A stretch of DNA of 64,000 nucleotides from Oenanthe sinensis (GCA_028671895.1 CM053806.1:21029001-21093000), one strand, 5' to 3'; positions 1 to 11,737 are shown, counted from the stretch's first letter. Numbers and translations: made by a program. The notes: generated by a model not told the origin, from the sequence alone.

Positions 1-2
1 TT

Positions 3-410
3 ACTCAACAATTCTCAGCACCTAGCACACCTCAACAAAATGGTGTAGTTGAAAGAAAGAACAGAACTTTAATAGAAGCTGCCAGAACAATGCTAGAAGG
101 AGCAAAACTACCTACTTATTTTTGGGCAGAAGCTGTGAACACTGCATGCATCACTCAGAATTGTTCTTTAATAAACAAACATGGAATGACTCCATATGAA
201 TCTTTGAAAGGAAGAAAGCCAAATGTCAAGTACTTTCACATCTTTGGATGCAAGTGTTTTATTCTCAAAACACATCCTGAACAATTGAAGAAGTTTGAAC
301 TTAAAGCAGATGAAGGAATTTTTATTGGATATGCAACAACTTCTAAAAACCTCTTCAAGGGCATTCAAAGTATTCAACTTAAGGACAAGGACAGTCATGG
401 AATCAATTAA
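3..410 (+). pseudogene. copia integrase, C-terminal part, frameshifted
   Basis: Reading from base 3 gives the end of the integrase catalytic core with the block PQQNGVVERKNRTL, which holds the glutamate of the D,D-35-E triad, then the usual WAEAV..A.... and FGCKCF segments and KADEGIFIGYATTSK. At about 345-360 the frame changes: this frame runs to a stop at 408-410, while the expected continuation (FKVFNLRTRTVMES) is in the frame that leads into reverse transcriptase. About 13 extra bases following the TTSK codons explain the shift. Integrase would have inserted the cDNA into the host genome. Confidence 0.88.
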
Positions 411-2556
411 TGTCTCCTTTGATGAAGGGAAGATAGATGGGTTACATGATAAAGATGCACAGGAAACTCTGAGATTTGAGAATGAACTGCAGAAAATAAA
501 CTCTAACGAGATAAACACTGATCAACCAAATCCTGGAGAAGCAAACTCTGATTCTTTAAACTCTGATTCAGAAATGATTGAAATAGAAATTGAAGAAACT
601 GCACATGTTGAGGGGGAGCAACATCAATCAAATACTGACATTGGAGATTCAACTATTGAAATATCAGAGTCTGACCAAACTCTGAACAACACAAACTCTG
701 AAACCCTAAACTCTGATCATTCAAACTCTGAGACCACAAACACTGATACCTCAATCTCTGATAATTCAAACTCTGAGTACATAAACTCTGAGACATCAAA
801 TACTGATGGAAACACATCTTCAGGGGGAGGATCATCATTTACAGAAGGATCATTCTATGAAGGCACAGATCATGGGGGAGCATCTAGTTCAAGGAACTTT
901 CCACATCCAAGGAAATGGACCAAGGATCACACACCTGATTTAATTATAGGTGATCTGGAAAGTGGAATAAAAACAAGAAAAGCTACTCAAAATGAATGGC
1001 TATTTCATAGTTTTCTTTCACAAACAGAACCAAAGAAGGTTGAAGATGCTTTGAAAGATGCAGATTGGATTACTGCAATGCAGGAAGAATTGAATGAGTT
1101 TGAAAGGAATGAAGTTTGGACCCTAGTCCCAAGGCCAAAGAACAGATCTATTGTTGGCAAAAAATGGGTATTCAGGAACAAGACAGACTCTGATGGAATA
1201 ATTACAAGAAACAAGGCAAGACTGGTAGCCAAAGGTTATTCTCAACAGGAGGGGATTGATTATGATGAAACCTATGCACCTGTAGCTAGACTTGAGGCAA
1301 TCAGAATTTTTCTTGCTTATGCTGCTCATAAGAAATTCAAGGTCTACCAGATGGATGTTAAAAGTGCATTTTTAAATGGTGAACTTGAAGAAGAAGTCTA
1401 TGTTGAACAACCACCTGGCTTTGTCAATACAAAATATCCAAGTCATGTCTACAGACTGGATAAAGCTCTATATGGACTAAAGCAAGCACCAAGGGCCTGG
1501 TATGAAACTCTGGCTCTATTCTTACTTGAAAATGGTTTCACTAGAGGAACAATTGATAAAACCTTGTTTTACAGAACTCAAGGTAAGGATTTATTATTGG
1601 TTCAAATATATGTTGATGATATTATATTTGGTTCCACTAATGAGAAACTCTGTGAAAGATTTTCAAAGTTAATGCAGTCCAGGTATCAAATGAGCATGAT
1701 GGGAGAATTGAGTTATTTTCTAGGTTTACAAGTGAAACAGACTGAGGAAGGCATTTTCATTAATCAGTCCAAATATACAAAGAATCTACTCACTAAATTT
1801 CAAATGCAAGATTCTGCATCTGCTACAACTCCCATGGATACTGCAACAAAACTTGATCAAGACACTGGAGAACCTGTTAATATTACTGCATACAGAGGAA
1901 TGATTGGTTCTCTACTTTATTTGACTGCAAGTAGACCAGACATCATGTTTGCCACATGTCTATGTGCTAGATTTCAAGCAAATCCAAGAGCACCTCATTT
2001 GATTGCTGTGAAAAGGATTTTCAGATATCTCAAGAGCACTGCTAATCTTGGCTTATGGTATCCTAGAGAATCTGATTTCAAATTAATAGGCTATTCAGAT
2101 GCTGACTTTGCAGGATGCAAGATTGACAGGAAAAGCACAAGTGGTAGTTGTCAATTTTTAGGTGGAAGACTTGTGTCATGGCAAAGCAAGAAACAGAAAT
2201 CGATTTCAACATCAACAGCAGAGGCTGAATATATTGCTGCTGGAAGCTGCTGTGCACAGATCTTATGGATGAGAAATCAATTGCTAGACTATGGTTTGAA
2301 ATTTTCAAATATTCCTATTTATTGTGATAACCAAAGTGCTATTGCATTGACAGGAAATCCAGTTCAACATTCTCTAACAAAGCACATCAGTATCAGATAT
2401 CACTTCATAAGGGAACATGTGGAGGAAGGCACAATTGAATTACATTTTGTTCCTACAGATCAACAATTAGCAGATATATTCACCAAGCCTTTGCCTGAAG
2501 CAACATTTAACAGACTGGTTTCTGAATTAGGGATGGTGACAAGTGGCTCAACTTAG
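295..2556 (+). CDS. copia reverse transcriptase-RNase H polyprotein segment
   Basis: Open frame of 753 codons; homology to copia pol starts near 350, so the first ~20 codons are out of register. A Ser/Asn/Thr/Asp-rich linker with repeated NSDS/NSE motifs (about residues 60-190) separates integrase from RT. RT follows with EVWTLVPRP, KARLVAKGYSQQEG, APVARLEAIR, YQMDVKSAFLNG, ALYGLKQAPRAWY and the catalytic YVDDIIFG (about bases 1609-1632). RNase H shows YSDADFAG, STSTAEAEY, CDNQSAI and ADIFTKPLPE near the end. No stop interrupts this part, so the RT/RNase H section is intact, but it is disconnected from the upstream integrase frame. Confidence 0.93.
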   Translation: MNLKQMKEFLLDMQQLLKTSSRAFKVFNLRTRTVMESINVSFDEGKIDGLHDKDAQETLRFENELQKINSNEINTDQPNPGEANSDSLNSDSEMIEIEIEETAHVEGEQHQSNTDIGDSTIEISESDQTLNNTNSETLNSDHSNSETTNTDTSISDNSNSEYINSETSNTDGNTSSGGGSSFTEGSFYEGTDHGGASSSRNFPHPRKWTKDHTPDLIIGDLESGIKTRKATQNEWLFHSFLSQTEPKKVEDALKDADWITAMQEELNEFERNEVWTLVPRPKNRSIVGKKWVFRNKTDSDGIITRNKARLVAKGYSQQEGIDYDETYAPVARLEAIRIFLAYAAHKKFKVYQMDVKSAFLNGELEEEVYVEQPPGFVNTKYPSHVYRLDKALYGLKQAPRAWYETLALFLLENGFTRGTIDKTLFYRTQGKDLLLVQIYVDDIIFGSTNEKLCERFSKLMQSRYQMSMMGELSYFLGLQVKQTEEGIFINQSKYTKNLLTKFQMQDSASATTPMDTATKLDQDTGEPVNITAYRGMIGSLLYLTASRPDIMFATCLCARFQANPRAPHLIAVKRIFRYLKSTANLGLWYPRESDFKLIGYSDADFAGCKIDRKSTSGSCQFLGGRLVSWQSKKQKSISTSTAEAEYIAAGSCCAQILWMRNQLLDYGLKFSNIPIYCDNQSAIALTGNPVQHSLTKHISIRYHFIREHVEEGTIELHFVPTDQQLADIFTKPLPEATFNRLVSELGMVTSGST

Positions 2557-2666
2557 CAAGTTTCAGACACTCAGAGTATATGTCAGAGTATGGGGAATAC
2601 AAACAGTAAAGAAGGATATTCTCTGACATTAAGAGAATTGATGACAAGAAGAAGAGTCTACCTGCC

Positions 2667-5115
2667 ATGACATATCAACAGGTAATTCAGGTAAAACTCT
2701 CCACCTACAAACCTTCTATCTACAATGTTTCATTTTTTTTTGGTGAAATGGTGCAGGAACAAGTTTTGGAGAATCCCCCTGCACCTACCCAAGTAGCCAA
2801 ATCACCTTCCACTAAACAATCTAAGAAATCACTATCTAGAAAACCAACCTCTGGTGTCTCTCAAAAGGCACCAGTTGCAAAAAGAAGGAGATTGGTACAA
2901 ACTAGGCTTATAGATGAGCAAAGTGATGAGAAGCTCAACCCTCTAGAGAGACAGGTTATTGAAGGACTTTCTTTGTTAAAGGAAAGTAATGATGCACCTG
3001 AATCTAACTTTCAAGCCAAGTCTGTAGACTCTCAAAAGGCTACAGACTCTGAAAAACCTAGGGAAGCACCTCAGGATTCTCATATTGAGTCTCCTGAGAA
3101 ATCTTTTGCTAAGAAGTACAGAAGGTTAAGGAAGGCTTATTCTGCACACACACACAAGCCTGTTATTATTACTAACCCTGTTTTGCAGAAAACAGATGCT
3201 CCCAAAGCTCCTGCAGAGCCAGACTCTGAAATCAAGAAAACACCTGAACCAGAGTCTAATGTTGAGTCAGAGTCTAGACTGCCTTTAGACTCTGATCATG
3301 ACACATTTCGGGAAGGAATGCCATTGGATGCAGCCTCAAGTCTAATTGATGAGATCATTATTCCAAGTGATGAGGTACTGCTATTCCTATATCCTTTGGT
3401 GGAATCAGTTGAAGATCCAGGACAATATCAGACTAAATCTCAAGTCTTGGATTTTCTTACAACCTATGAAGCCCTAAGGAAGAGAATGGAACAGGAGCTA
3501 CAAATGTCTGCACAGGATGTGGTCAAAAATCTATACAGCTACCTATTCAACTCTTCATTACAAGTACAAGCAGCTGGGCTCATAGAAGGCAAGACAAATG
3601 AAGTTCTCAAAGCACTAGGTGTGCCAGACTCTGAACAGCAAATTTCAAAGAAGCCTAAAAGGCTTAAGGTCCACATAAGGAGGGAATCAGAGTATGTTGC
3701 CGAGTTGGAAACTGAGATTGAGCAACCAGTTTTTGACTATGAAGCAATTTGGGATAATGAAATTACCTACAGGACAGCCATTTAATGGATTTCTCATGTT
3801 CAACCTCTGTCAAGACAGGTGGTTGACTTTCTAGTCCACATTGTAGGAAAGGTGGCCAACGAATACATCTATACAACCTATGAAGGTAGATTGGATCAAC
3901 TCAAGGGCTCATATTATTAGAAGATTGCAAGGGAACTGCAGGACTCCTTTAACATGACTCTTTCCCAGGCCATTAATGTCATCCATGCAAGGACTTTTCT
4001 AAATAAACACTTGGATGCATTGACTATGGAAGAACCACAGGAGGTAGCAGGTAGTGCAAGGCAGTTGGAGGATAGGACTAGTGCACCAGTGGTGACTAGT
4101 GATAAAGATGCTCAGTCTGCCTCACCCACACAAGAACCACCTAGTCAGAGGTTGGGTGATAGTGGGGCAGGGGAGTATGCTGTTAGGCCCTCCTTGACAA
4201 CTCACCAAAAAGCTGATGAGAACCCCAATGATATGGGAGGACAAACTCTGATTGATGCTCATGAAGAAATTTCCAAATCTATTCTATCAGAGTCTATCCA
4301 CCTTGAGGGGGAGTCTCATGCACCAACAGTCAAAGATGGTGACACTCAGACTCTGGTTTCTAATGAAGTCATACTGAAGCAGTCAAAGTCTAGAGTATAC
4401 CCTGAGACTGGAATACTGGAGCCAACAGACTCTGAAAAGAAAGAAGATGATTGTAAGGGTTCAGACTCTGTTGCTGCTCACCCCTTGGTGGAAACCCCTA
4501 GCCTTCAGACATTTGAAGGGTTTCCCCTCCATCAAGGAGGTTCAGGTATTGTAGCACATAATTCTTCTCTCAACCCCTCTTCTGTAGGATTTTTGAGTGC
4601 ACCTTCCAAATTGAGTGAAAAAATAATAATAATAATAATTGAGAGGCTGGCACTGGACCAGGCAAAAGGAGAGGTAGATACGGCTGTAGAGAAGCCTGAG
4701 TGAGAATGAGAGAGTGGGTGCCCAACCCCACTGTGAGGATGAGAGATTAGGGTATCCTGAACCTAGCTTTACTTATTGGGATCAAGATTTTCCACAGAGT
4801 TGGTCCAATGAGTTGAAGCAGGGGATGGATGAAAATTCATTTTTGTTGTTTGACAGAATTCACTCCCTTCACTTATTCACAGAAGTAGCTTTCAAGGATG
4901 CTATTGCTGATATTACTACCACTCAAGCTTCTCTCCAAACAACAGTCTCTGACTTAACCACAAAGGTTGATTCAGTAGTTGCAGCACAGTTCACTTTCTC
5001 CACAGTCTTAGCACAGATTCTTTTGGTTGTCACAGGTGGTGATGATGTCAAAAAGGGGGAGAAGAAAAGTGATTCAAGAAAGGTGATTCCCCCAGGAGAA
5101 ACAAATAAGAAATGA
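2667..5115 (+). pseudogene. env-like third ORF of SIRE-type element, broken
   Basis: Three open stretches belong to one decayed ORF downstream of pol. 2667-3785 and 3954-4703 are in the same frame, separated by in-frame TAA (3783-3785) and TAG (3918-3920). 4714-5115 is in another frame, so a frameshift lies near 4690-4700. The more likely start is ATG at 2748, following a pyrimidine run (2731-2740) and gtgcag (2751-2756) that could be a 3' splice site. The protein is rich in Ser, Pro, Lys and Glu, with repeated DSE/DS motifs, and the C-terminal third looks helical. No enzyme domain is recognisable. Position and composition match the extra ORF of SIRE elements, whose function is unproven. Confidence 0.7.
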
Positions 5116-5205
5116 TTATTTTATACTGTTCTAGATTAATTATTTCATTTTTTAGTTTTGACATCATCAAATCTTGATTTATGCTTCATTGTTTATAAAG
5201 CATAA

Positions 5206-5217
5206 ATAGGGGGAGAT
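5206..5217 (+). other. polypurine tract before the 3' LTR
   Basis: A purine-rich stretch around aatagggggagat directly precedes the TGTTAG start of the LTR. This is the expected plus-strand priming site. Confidence 0.8.
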
Positions 5218-6207
5218 TGTTAGGAATATATTAATTTGATGATGTACAAAATACTAGAACAGGATTTAGCACAGTCTATCTGCAAGAATCAATCAACGGA
5301 TATCTATCTGCAAGAAGCAATCGACTGATAAATATCGATCGATAAGTCATCAACTGATAATAAGCCATCGACTGATAAAGCCAATCGAGAAGTCATCGAT
5401 CGAGAACTCAAGTCATCAACTGATATTTATCAATCGAGAACTCAAGTCATCAACTGATATTTATCAATCGAGAACTCGACAACATATATTTCCTGATCGA
5501 GAACTCATCAACGGATATATAGTCATCAACGGATATTTATTGATCGAGAAGTCATCAACGGATATTTACCAATCGAGAAGTCTCACAAGTACTCGATTGA
5601 TTAGCTCACAGCCTGACTTCTCGAAGCTTAAAGGAGATGAGTATTCGGTTGATTCAAACAGCTAGTTTAAAGGAAAGTCTTCGAAGATCAAAACAAATTT
5701 ATTGCAGATATGCTATGGGAAGGAAAGGGAAAATTAAGGAAGCTGTCGGTCAGAGTTTACTCTATCAGAGAATACTCGATCAGAGTTTACTTTAACAGAG
5801 AATGCTCTATCAGAGATTATCAACCGATAGAGTTTATCAGAAAAGGAAACAGACAAATCAGAGTCTGATTTGGATAGTAAGAAGGAATTCAAGTGCAAGT
5901 CTAATTACCTTATTAAATCTATTCTTATCATAATCTGTTTTGTAATTGTATTTGTAGCTGTGTCTATATAAACACAGAGATAGGTTATAATTCAATGTCG
6001 AATTATGTCGAATTAAGAATTTATATAAAAGCAATATCTTGTAACCTAGCAGCTCTTAAGAACTTTATATCTTGAGAGAGTTTTGTATTCGAGATCATTA
6101 TTAATACAAAACAGTATTCCATTCAACATACTTGTGTTCATAATCGATTTACAGGCACTATTACATTCAACCCCCCTTCTGTAATAGATTGATTATTCTG
6201 GGAAACA
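5218..6207 (+). repeat. 3' LTR of the SIRE-like element (~990 bp)
   Basis: The LTR begins TGTTAGGAATAT right after the polypurine tract and ends ...GGGAAACA, giving TGTT/AACA termini. A TATA box (tctatataaac, about 5963-5973) lies in the second half. A C-rich block just before the end (6170-6180) is also present in the other SIRE-type LTRs of this window. The U3 part (about 5265-5850) is filled with degenerate short direct repeats around tcatcaacggatat and cagagtttactctatcagag. Confidence 0.85.
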
Positions 6208-6314
6208 TAAAAACAAAATAAAAATAAACTTACACACATATATATATAGAAATAATGATACTAAAAATTTGAAAACAAAAACAATATGCACCAATTGTTA
6301 AAAAAAATTATATT

Positions 6315-6490
6315 ATTTAAGAGCATGATACGAAATTTTCTTTAAGATGCATGTCCCTTAATAAAACGCGGGAAAGTTGTATCTGAGAAGAAAGTTTCTG
6401 TCACTTATGAATTTTCTATAAGGAAAATTTCCCATAATAAAATGCGGGAATTTGTTCCAAAAAAGAAATTCAATTCTCTTAAGGAATATA
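6315..6490. repeat. direct repeat, copy 1
   Basis: About 176 bp starting atttaagagcatgatac, which recurs 861 bp downstream at 7176-7351 with scattered differences. A TA microsatellite (about 6487-6508) follows. No coding potential was seen. Confidence 0.75.
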
Positions 6491-7175
6491 TATATATATA
6501 TATATATACTGTATGAATGCCAATTAAATAAAACTTTACAAAATTAAAAATGTTGCATGTACCTCTCACTGTACACGCCTTGCAATGTGTTCCTAGAATT
6601 TATCAATTTAGGCTTACCATCAGCGAGAGTGCCGGTGGTGTGCTTGACTCATTACAAAGTGCTATGGCTAACGAGCGAATTTCAATGGACTCATCCTGTA
6701 GAGAGAATGATTCCAGAGACAGTTTTATTGCCTTGTCAACTCTGCATCCTTTTGAGAAGATGCAGATGAGCTTACAGTTACCTCAGTTATATGCTTCTTT
6801 TCTTCTCTGGAGGTAGAGCTGTGGGTACACTTCCGACATCATCCTTATTTGCTGCATCAAGTGCAGTTTCTCCCTTATCAACCTCTAACTTACATGAGTT
6901 CCTTATATATCCAGGGGTTAATATATGGAAGTGGATGAATTGGTGTTTGGTACTATGGCCTGGGTAAGAGATTGATGAGTTTTCAACCTCTTGGCCAGTT
7001 TCTAAAGCCACTAGGGGCTAACTGGAAAGAACCAATCGAGATAAAAAGATAATCACCTTAACATTCCAAAACATATTTGTCATCCCAAGGAGAAGGAAAA
7101 ATATAATAAGGAATGGTAATAGATTGCATTAAAGCACTTTCAATAAAAGAGTTTTGTCGGAACTAAAGATTTATC
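6491..7175. other. spacer between direct repeats, no recognised gene
   Basis: Short open frames exist on both strands. One on the minus strand (7011 to 6787) has a charged tail that loosely recalls the extra ORF of SIRE-type elements. Since a minus-strand copia remnant lies at 8750-9600, this could be its 3' part, but I cannot support that by a motif. Confidence 0.3.
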
Positions 7176-7351
7176 ATTTAAGAGCATGATACAAAATTTT
7201 ATTTAAGATACATATCCCATAATAAAACGCGGGAAAGTTGTATCATAGAAGAAAGTTTTTTATCCTTTATGAATTTCCTATAAGGCAAACTTCCCATTAT
7301 AAAACACGAGAATTTATACCAAAGAAGAAATTCAATTCTCTTACCGAATTA
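7176..7351. repeat. direct repeat, copy 2
   Basis: Second copy of the 6315-6490 sequence, including the gataaaacgcgggaaag-like core and the terminal attcaattctctta block. Confidence 0.75.
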
Positions 7352-8749
7352 TATCTCATTAAAATGACTCTTTTCCTTTATACCTTAATACTGTATGATT
7401 TGAAAACAGTTTTGCAAACCATCCTTATCAGATAGAGGACTATGATTTTCCGACTCATAATACAATTATGATATTCATCATTTTCGTCCACCTGATATTA
7501 TCCCTAACTTAAAATAAAAAATTTCATTACAATAGGGATGGATGTATTCTTAGCAATACAGTATAAGGCCTTCAAAGCAACAACCACTGTTTAGGTACTT
7601 TGAATCAATGTGCAACAAACATTGAAACAAGTGTTTGAAAACAAATCATTTTACAAATGGTTGATACCTAGAAGTAAAAACAATTTTGGAAATATTTTTA
7701 AGTATATAAAATATTGAGAATTTTATATACGCATAACTTAGAAAACACTTCCGTTCATTTCAATATTAGTGTTTTTGAAATATGTATTGATTACTTAGAT
7801 CAATAGTTCTAAATAATTTCACTAATATTAAAAGTGTCACAATTATTTGTAATAAAACATTTAAAAATATCAGAGAAAAATATCAAAACAATTAAGCAAG
7901 ATATCATTACCTGATACTCATAATATATTTATCATACAAACAATTATGTTGCATATTATTTTAATTCATTTAAATCATGAGACTGATATGACATCGAATT
8001 GTCTGACATCATAATTTAAATCAATTAAGATAATATTCAAACTTATGCTAGAACAACTAATTACCACATATGCATATAACATTGTAAACATGATAATTAA
8101 AGTAGTAGCAATAAGCATGAGGTACTGGATTTTAGATAAATTCACAAGTCCTTTAAATATGGAAAATTTAATACTTGTGAACTCATTTAAGAATTTCTTA
8201 CAGATGAGATTTCCAACAAATATGCACGTACATAATATCCCAACTTCACTAATCAACTTAGACAAAATGAATTTATCAAGTTGTTTAGCAAATATCTGCA
8301 AGTTATTCTACTAAGGACTACTCTCGATATAAATGATACCTGGTGTCCATGCGCTTGTTCCGTTAGTGGTGAAGAGATTATCCAGCAGAGTTGATGGACT
8401 TTGACAGCTTCTAGTAATTACTTCCCTGTCTTTCTTTCAACTTGCATTATCTATATCTATATAGTCAATTAGGTTAAACCTAGTATCTTTAGGGTACCTA
8501 ATTCTTAGAATTGGTAATCCCTTAAGATATCTAACAATTCATATCTTAGCTATAAGATTAGATTCTCTAGTATCCACGTGGAAACTTGTAAATAGGCATA
8601 TTGAGAATAAAATACATGGTCTTTATGCACAGTAGACCCACATATAATATAATCATGGTATACTTGCACTAATATTACATTATCTGTATGTGCCTTGTAT
8701 TCTAGAGAGATATGTGTATAACGACTCTAATATAAAATCATTTTCATGT
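7352..8749. other. AT-rich spacer without recognised gene
   Basis: No coherent protein domain, RNA gene or bounded repeat was recognised here. It may be the eroded 3' half of the minus-strand copia element whose pol remnant follows. Confidence 0.4.
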
Positions 8750-9600
8750 AATTAGCAGTTAGAGTGTCATACTATGTCCTTGACGATTGCTTGATCTCTT
8801 ACCTCCGTCATAGAGAGCTTTGTGAAGAGAATGATATACAAATTCCAGTGGATATGAAACTTCAAAGTCCAGGAGTTGTTGTACATCAACTTGTTCAGCC
8901 CTAATAGTATCAAGTCTCGTCTCTGGTGCTTTAGTTAGATCTTGAAAGTCCCGAAGATTCTGTTTCCATCATCGTCGATACCTTCTGTAGCAACCAATTT
9001 GGCTTTGTCCCTCATAACAATGCCAAAAATCATCCAGTCTCTGAAAACCCTTACAGTACCAATTACAACTTTGTCTTGTGGTCTGGGTTCCAGATTCAGT
9101 ATATTCTGCCTTCGAACTGATTGAGATCATCTTGCATTTGCAATCACCCAATCTGGATCAATCAGTGCTTCTTCAATCTTCTTTAGGATACCAATTGTTT
9201 AACAATTTTTCTTTCCCGAAGAATAACCATTTACTTTGCATAGCACTTCTAGTCTTTACTCTAGTATCCGGATCACTAAGAACTAGACTCCAGGAATGAC
9301 TTTGACTCCAAACCCTTTGTCTCGGCATATATGTTCTTAATGTATTCCTTTGATCTTCATTGTGTTGAGTATGACTAATAGATCCTTCTTTTATTTGCTC
9401 CCCCTGAGTTGCTGCTAGGATGTGTTGAAGATCCTTCACCTTGCTGAGTGGATTCTGTTAAAGTCCATGAGTTGTGTAGATTCACTACCATTTCCACTAC
9501 TAGGATCTGAATCATCATCATTAACATTGATTCCTTCTGCAACCTCAGTTTCATTATCAATATCTGAATATGACTCTGACTAGATGTCAAGCTTCACAGA
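8750..9600 (-). pseudogene. decayed copia pol (integrase-RT linker and RT), minus strand
   Basis: Read on the minus strand from 9600 downward, several frames together give the linker before RT (SDPDTRVKTRSAMQSKWLFF, about 9250-9310), then a segment resembling the start of RT (EEALIDPDWV), DKAKLVAT (the KARLVAKG block) near 9010, and remnants of the APVARLEAIR and DKALYG blocks down to about 8800. Stops and frameshifts occur every few dozen codons. The order fits an element whose 5' LTR is at 12940-10773 on the same strand. Confidence 0.7.
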
Positions 9601-10019
9601 TTCATAATAGACTTTTATTTGAATGCTTGGGAGCTTCTTGAATAGTGTAACACAGCCCTGATCTTGTCTTACTACTTTTAGCCTTAAATGTTTTTCAGTT
9701 GTGACCTCTAACGATTCTTAAATCCGTTTCGTATAAGTACAAAAACTAGAATGATCATTAGAGTCAGAAAAAAAACTTCAGAGTTCCCCACTAATAAATC
9801 TATCCTATCTTTACATTTGAGCAATTTGTGGAACTATAATATGAACAGCCGTAACATCCATAATAACATTCAAATGCTCCGGAATAAACCTACTAATACG
9901 AAATGACCACTTTCCTCGAAACCAGGTCATATGCTCTGTGAATTAATTCTGAGCCAAAACGAAGAATTTTCCAAGTACAAACCCTTTTTTAATAATGGAC
10001 CAAGTTTTAATATCTTTAG
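9601..10019. other. spacer, probably eroded internal retroelement DNA
   Basis: It lies between the minus-strand pol remnant and the 221-bp repeat. No motif was recognised. Confidence 0.35.
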
Positions 10020-10672
10020 TTATAAATTAAATCTACATAAATTTAACTAATAAATTTACTTAAATTAAATTTATAAAATAAATTTATTTAAATTAAGTTT
10101 ATAAAATAAACCTTTTCAAGTTTAAATAATAAACTAATTTAAATTAAATTTATAAAATAAATTTATTTAAATAAAATTTATCTAAATTTGATTTCATAAA
10201 ATAAATTTATTTAAATAAATTTATTTAAACAAATTTATATAATAAAAATAAATCTATTTAAATTTAGAGAATAAATTTATTTAATTTAAATTTATAAAAT
10301 AAACTTATTTAAATTAAGTTTATAAAATAAACTTTTTCAAGTTTAAGTAATAAACTCATTTAAATTAAATTCACAAAATAAATTTATTTTAAATAAAATT
10401 TATAAAATAAATTTATCTAAATTTAAATTTATAAAATAAAATTATCTAAAGAAATTTAAATTATAAAAGTAAATCTATTTAAATTTAAAGAATAAATTTA
10501 TTTAATTTAAATTTATAATGTAAACTTATTTAACTTAAGTTTATAAAATAAACTTTTTCAAGTTTAAATAATAAACCCATTTAAATTAAATTCACAAAAT
10601 AAATTTATTTTAAATAAAATTTATAAAATAAATTTATCTAAATTTAAATTTATAAACTAAATTTATTTAACA
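10020..10672. repeat. AT-rich tandem repeat, 221-bp period, ~3 copies
   Basis: The landmark aagtttataaaataaac occurs at 10095, 10316 and 10537, giving an exact spacing of 221 bp twice. A partial unit precedes the first landmark (from about 10020) and a partial unit follows the last (to about 10672). Each unit is itself built from aaatttataaaataaattt-type words. It sits inside the internal region of the minus-strand copia element. Confidence 0.85.
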
Positions 10673-10758
10673 AGGCCTCTAGACATTCAGAGTTTAAACA
10701 GCTTCGGTATCCTGAGTTTTACTGGACTGCGGATCTTGATTTGTATATCAATCAGCTT

Positions 10759-10770
10759 GCTCTGATGTCA
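10759..10770 (-). other. tRNA-Met primer binding site, degenerate
   Basis: On the minus strand the sequence directly after the LTR end reads tgacatcagagc. It differs at two positions from TGGTATCAGAGC, the usual initiator-tRNA-Met binding site of plant copia elements. Confidence 0.65.
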
Positions 10771-11283
10771 ATTGTTGGGTCCCGGAAGTATCGTAGAAGG
10801 GGGGTTGAATGCGATACTGACAACAATTTAAATTTTTTTCAGAATTTGCGGAATTAAGTTATTGCTTTAGCTGAGGGTTAGAGTCCTTGTAGTGTTTGAG
10901 AGGCTGACTTACTAGCTTTCTATTTTTATGATATAACAATTAAGATATAGAAATTAACAAGTAAGTAAACAAGATTCAAGTTAAATATGTATATTAAACT
11001 TGAATGGGTGTTACAGTATTCGGTAGAATAAACATTTAATTCCTAGAACAAATTTGACATGAATTGTTCTACTTAAGGAATTAAACTCAAACCAACACAA
11101 AAAGTCTGTAAATATGACGTTGCAGACAAATTGCTGAATTTGGCTGTTTTTCTAACTGAAAATTATAAAGCTCAAGCCTCATATTTATAGAGGTTGAAAA
11201 GCTAGTATGACTTTTCTCACTATGACTTTATTTAACAAGAATTAAGCCTTGTATGACTTATGAAAAAGTTGGGCATGATTTCC

Positions 11284-11737
11284 TCGGTATGACTCTTGAA
11301 TCAACTGCCAATTCATTTTCTTTTCACTTGAATGGGACACGTGTCAAGCTGTGACTAGTTACTTTAATAAATAACACCTGCCAATTCAATTTGCAATTCA
11401 AAGGGGCCTATTTCGTCCTGTAGTGATGAGCTCCGTAGAAATGCTTTTAGACCCGCACAGCTTATAATCTTTGATTAATAAATAATTAAATTAATTCAGA
11501 AATTATAAAAATAAATATTTAATATTATTTAGATATTTATAAATATAATTTACTAAATAAATAAAATATTTATTAATTAAAATAAATCCTTACGCTCTAA
11601 GCTGCGGTCTCCTGAACGTCTGGAACCGAACTCCTTTTGTCTTGGAAATGATAAATCAATTTCAACCGGGGTTCCACCTTTAAGAATATATGACTCTGCA
11701 TTTCTTCCGTATCATTTCTTTTTCCATCTTTTCTTCG
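11284..11737. repeat. internal LTR duplication, copy 1
   Basis: The sequence from tcggtatgactcttgaatc to ccatcttttcttc recurs 557 bp downstream almost unchanged; I noticed three substitutions by eye. The ~100 bp between copies contains further ttcggtatgac words. Confidence 0.9.

Larger units (their letters stand above)
1..6207 (+). mobile_element. SIRE/Maximus-type Ty1/copia retrotransposon, 3' part
   Basis: The window opens inside a copia retrotransposon. In order it shows the end of the integrase core, reverse transcriptase, RNase H, an extra ORF after pol, a polypurine tract and the 3' LTR. INT before RT marks Ty1/copia, and the additional ORF between RNase H and the LTR is characteristic of the SIRE/Maximus lineage. 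The 5' LTR, gag and protease lie outside the window, so age and target duplication cannot be judged. The element is defective: pol has a frameshift near 345-360 and the extra ORF has two stops and a frameshift. Confidence 0.93.

Noticed and set aside
9078..9299. Plus-strand frame of 73 codons
   Set aside because: Opposite strand of the decayed copia pol remnant; no plus-strand homology.
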